Origin: Rudaea sp.
Lineage (GTDB): Bacteria; Pseudomonadota; Gammaproteobacteria; Xanthomonadales; Rhodanobacteraceae
DNA length: 55,708 nucleotides
Direction: 5' to 3'
Assembly: GCA_025451955.1 (NCBI GenBank)
Contig: JANWJJ010000112.1
Coordinates: 1 to 55,708, forward strand
A program made the translations under genes and the position numbers. The notes beneath the pieces are model-generated. The model worked only from the letters and a program-made list of their open reading frames with translations. It was not told the DNA's origin and did not search any database. Shown in pieces: positions 55,201 through 55,708 of this stretch; the stretch's first letter is position 1, and each line of letters starts with the position of its first letter.

Positions 55201-55495
55201 TGGCCTGGTCGGCATCGGTAATTATCCGCCATTGATGGATAACGGCACCGTCACTGCGCCGCGCTGGGCGCTGTTCGGCACGCATGGGCAATGGGAAGTG
55301 GAAAACCAGGGCATCGCGCCCGACATCGAGGTCGAGCAGGACCCGAAACTCGTGCGCGAAGGCCACGACCCACAGCTCGAACGCGCGGTCCAGTATCTGA
55401 TGAACGAACTGAAAACCCACCCGGCGCCGACATATCCGGATCCACCGTATCCGGATTTCCATCCGGTGCTGCCAGCAGTGGGTGATGGGGGATAG
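52208..55495 (+). CDS. Tricorn-type S41 peptidase with beta-propeller
   Basis: 1095 residues. A signal peptide (RHSILMFCALLAALMFAHAH) indicates export. Two WD/TolB-like beta-propeller regions occupy residues about 35-620 (repeated PDG/SPDG turns such as PVFSPDGTQVAYSAM, PAWSPDGKSIAYFS and PAWSPDGKWLTYTK). A Lys/Asp-rich low-complexity insert lies near 540-575. The core, a PDZ-like domain and an S41 fold follow. By analogy with archaeal tricorn the catalytic residues should be H752 (SVGHMF), S974 (NEFAGSGGDAMPW) and E1032 (VENQGIAPDIEVEQDP). Such proteases degrade oligopeptides. ATG 52208 with GAGGG upstream is well supported. Confidence 0.92.
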   Translation: MRHSILMFCALLAALMFAHAHAQSALVQTPSLSKTEIAFAYAGDIWIVSRQGGQARGLVRGAVRASHPVFSPDGTQVAYSAMTDGNDDVYVVPASGGEPRRLTWHPGDDIVVGWTPDGRDVLFSSHRDSANDSAQLYRASLSDGLPQPLPLPRAESGSYSPDASHIAYEPDLQWEPDWRGYRGGQTARIWIAHLADSSIVKIPRDNSNDRNPMWVGDKVYFLSDRAGADALYAYDVATTKVSPLLANDGFPIDGAAAGPGGIVYTQMGSLHLYDFASGHSQRVDVRIAADLSQVRPHYENVAKHIENAAISPTGARAAFEAHGEIFTVPAEKGDIRDITRTPSAAERDPAWSPDGKSIAYFSDASGEYALDIRNQDGIVAPRSINLGSPPSYFYHPLWSPHSDKIAYSDKRLNLWYVDLAHAVPVKVDTDMFDTPLHDFSPAWSPDGKWLTYTKQLPNHLRAVFVYSLASGKATQITDGMSDCLYPNFDKNGKYLYFTASTDVGLSAGWLDMTSEAHPVTRSVYVAVLRKNLPSPLAPESDEDKGAHAAAADGGKEKGKDKHDAKSTDDAADVTIDFDGILQRTLALPIPPANYVGMVAGKSGELFLLQAPQVTGGEGAEPSTLQKFTLKERKVEKLVEGVTKFALSFDGSKYLYAQKDDWHIVKSEAAPKPGEGKLALESMQVYVDPRLEWAQMYHEVWRIERDFFYDPHFHGLDLTAAEKRFEPFLAGVGDRDDLNFLFRKMLAYISVGHMFVRGGTYPDTPKIDVGLLGADYVIANDRYRFAHIYDGENWNPDLHAPLTQPGVDVKPGEYLLAVGGRELHATDNVYAQFQQTVGKQVVLRVGPNPDGSGSRAVTVVPVKSEHGLRHLAWIEHNRRKVDELSGGKLAYVHLPDTAGGGFTSFNRYFFAQTDKQGAVIDERYNHGGQLADYVIDLLRRPVMTRIKTREGATYSEPTQAIFGPKAMLINEFAGSGGDAMPWYFKRTGIGPLIGTRTWGGLVGIGNYPPLMDNGTVTAPRWALFGTHGQWEVENQGIAPDIEVEQDPKLVREGHDPQLERAVQYLMNELKTHPAPTYPDPPYPDFHPVLPAVGDGG

Positions 55496-55508
55496 TCGTT
55501 ACGTGGGT

Positions 55509-55537
55509 CGGCGACGGCAGGATGTGAGCCGTCGCCG
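55509..55537 (+). other. Strong hairpin after the tricorn gene
   Basis: A 10-bp GC-rich stem (55509-55518 with 55528-55537, arms CGGCGACGGC and GCCGTCGCCG) encloses a nine-base loop, AGGATGTGA. It lies 14 bases after the stop and is likely a transcript-end or mRNA-stabilising structure; no T-tract follows on the plus strand. GGAT recurs in this loop. Confidence 0.7.
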
Positions 55538-55546
55538 CGCGATACC

Positions 55547-55579
55547 AAAAAATCAACGTGTGATCTGCGCTGTTGATTT
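55547..55579 (-). terminator. Rho-independent terminator of tRNA-Val
   Basis: Read leftward just after the tRNA 3' end: stem AAATCAAC / GTTGATTT (55572-55579 and 55550-55557), a 14-base loop and a short T-run (complement of the A-run at 55547-55552). Stem and tail together fit a weak intrinsic terminator. Confidence 0.75.
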
Positions 55580-55581
55580 AT

Positions 55582-55656
55582 TGGTGGGCAGTACAGGGAT
55601 CGAACCTGTGACCCCTACCATGTCAAGGTAGTGCTCTACCGCTGAGCTAACTGCCC
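55582..55656 (-). tRNA. tRNA-Val (anticodon GAC)
   Basis: The minus-strand sequence folds as a standard 75-base tRNA with encoded CCA: acceptor GGGCAGT/ACTGCCC, D-arm GCTC-AGCGGTA-GAGC, anticodon stem CTACC/GGTAG with loop TTGACAT (GAC at the anticodon), and T-arm ACAGG-TTCGATC-CCTGT. The discriminator base is A. The anticodon reads GUC and GUU valine codons. It lies at the right end of the window, and its 3' end is followed by a terminator hairpin. A weak promoter (TTGTCG, 17 bases, TAACCT) is visible upstream at 55671-55699. Confidence 0.97.
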
Positions 55657-55670
55657 GCGAGGGGGTGCGA

Positions 55671-55699
55671 AGGTTACCCGAGTCGGCGGCTGTCGACAA
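55671..55699 (-). promoter_or_regulatory. Possible promoter of tRNA-Val
   Basis: On the minus strand, TTGTCG (55694-55699) and TAACCT (55671-55676) are 17 bases apart, placing a start about 8 bases upstream of the tRNA. Both hexamers are poor matches, so the call is tentative. Confidence 0.35.
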
Positions 55700-55708
55700 G
55701 TCCGAGTA

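Overview
The window is a chromosomal segment of a GC-rich gammaproteobacterium, most likely order Xanthomonadales/Lysobacterales and probably close to Rhodanobacteraceae. This is inferred from gene order and protein character. The blocks leuS-lptE-holA-nadD-rsfS-rlmH, maf-rng-yhdP-tldD with darP/pmbA, kdsD-kdsC-lptC-lptA-lptB, ibaG-murA, purN-purM, amgK-murU and an Rrf2-sufBCDS operon are all standard there. GTG and TTG starts are frequent, and 4-5 base start/stop overlaps (ATGA, TGATG) dominate. No rRNA, CRISPR array, prophage or insertion sequence was seen. No gap between genes exceeds about 230 bases. || Layout. 1-7940: end of leuS, LPS lipoprotein lptE, clamp-loader holA, a membrane TolB-N/TPR protein inserted before nadD, a leftward DEAD-box helicase, then rsfS and rlmH. 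8027-18137: maf, an inserted MazEF-type toxin-antitoxin pair with a palindromic operator, rng, yhdP, tldD, darP (leftward) and pmbA. 18231-22572: a DUF4870 membrane protein, leftward ispA-xseB-tilS, a small membrane protein, and leftward accA. 22705-26671 (leftward): a degenerate-looking XRE regulator and the LPS transport/Kdo cluster lptB-lptA-lptC-kdsC-kdsD. 26897-34674: ibaG-murA rightward, DUF3108-purN-purM leftward, then DUF2066, a CDP-alcohol phosphatidyltransferase, perM, hda and a small unknown protein. 34668-36379: murU-amgK (MurNAc recycling), leftward. 36520-42476: Rrf2 regulator, sufB, sufC, sufD, sufS, a GNAT enzyme and a Rieske ferredoxin. || 42477-45958 is the most interesting block. 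A Fur-box promoter precedes an outer-membrane porin, a periplasmic FMN-binding protein with an SGAT flavinylation site, an ApbE flavin transferase and a four-helix, histidine-rich membrane protein. Together they look like an iron-responsive flavin/heme electron-transfer (possible ferric-reductase) operon. 45891-55656: HutD and a SET-domain protein leftward, an M20 peptidase, RNase T2, a DUF488 protein, a second SET-domain protein, a Pro/Ala-rich anchored protein, a cNMP-binding/DUF1003 protein, a tricorn-type S41 protease and tRNA-Val(GAC). || Non-coding structure. Two dRS3-like inverted-repeat elements lie at 16113 and 29900. A family of short hairpins carries hexaloops ending in GGAT, resembling CsrA/RsmA sites, and sits in the suf leader, between porin and FMN gene, and twice between the SET and M20 genes. 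The octamer GTGGAAAA is much more frequent than base composition predicts. A perfect 15-bp tandem repeat duplicates a -10-like box upstream of the cNMP/DUF1003 gene.
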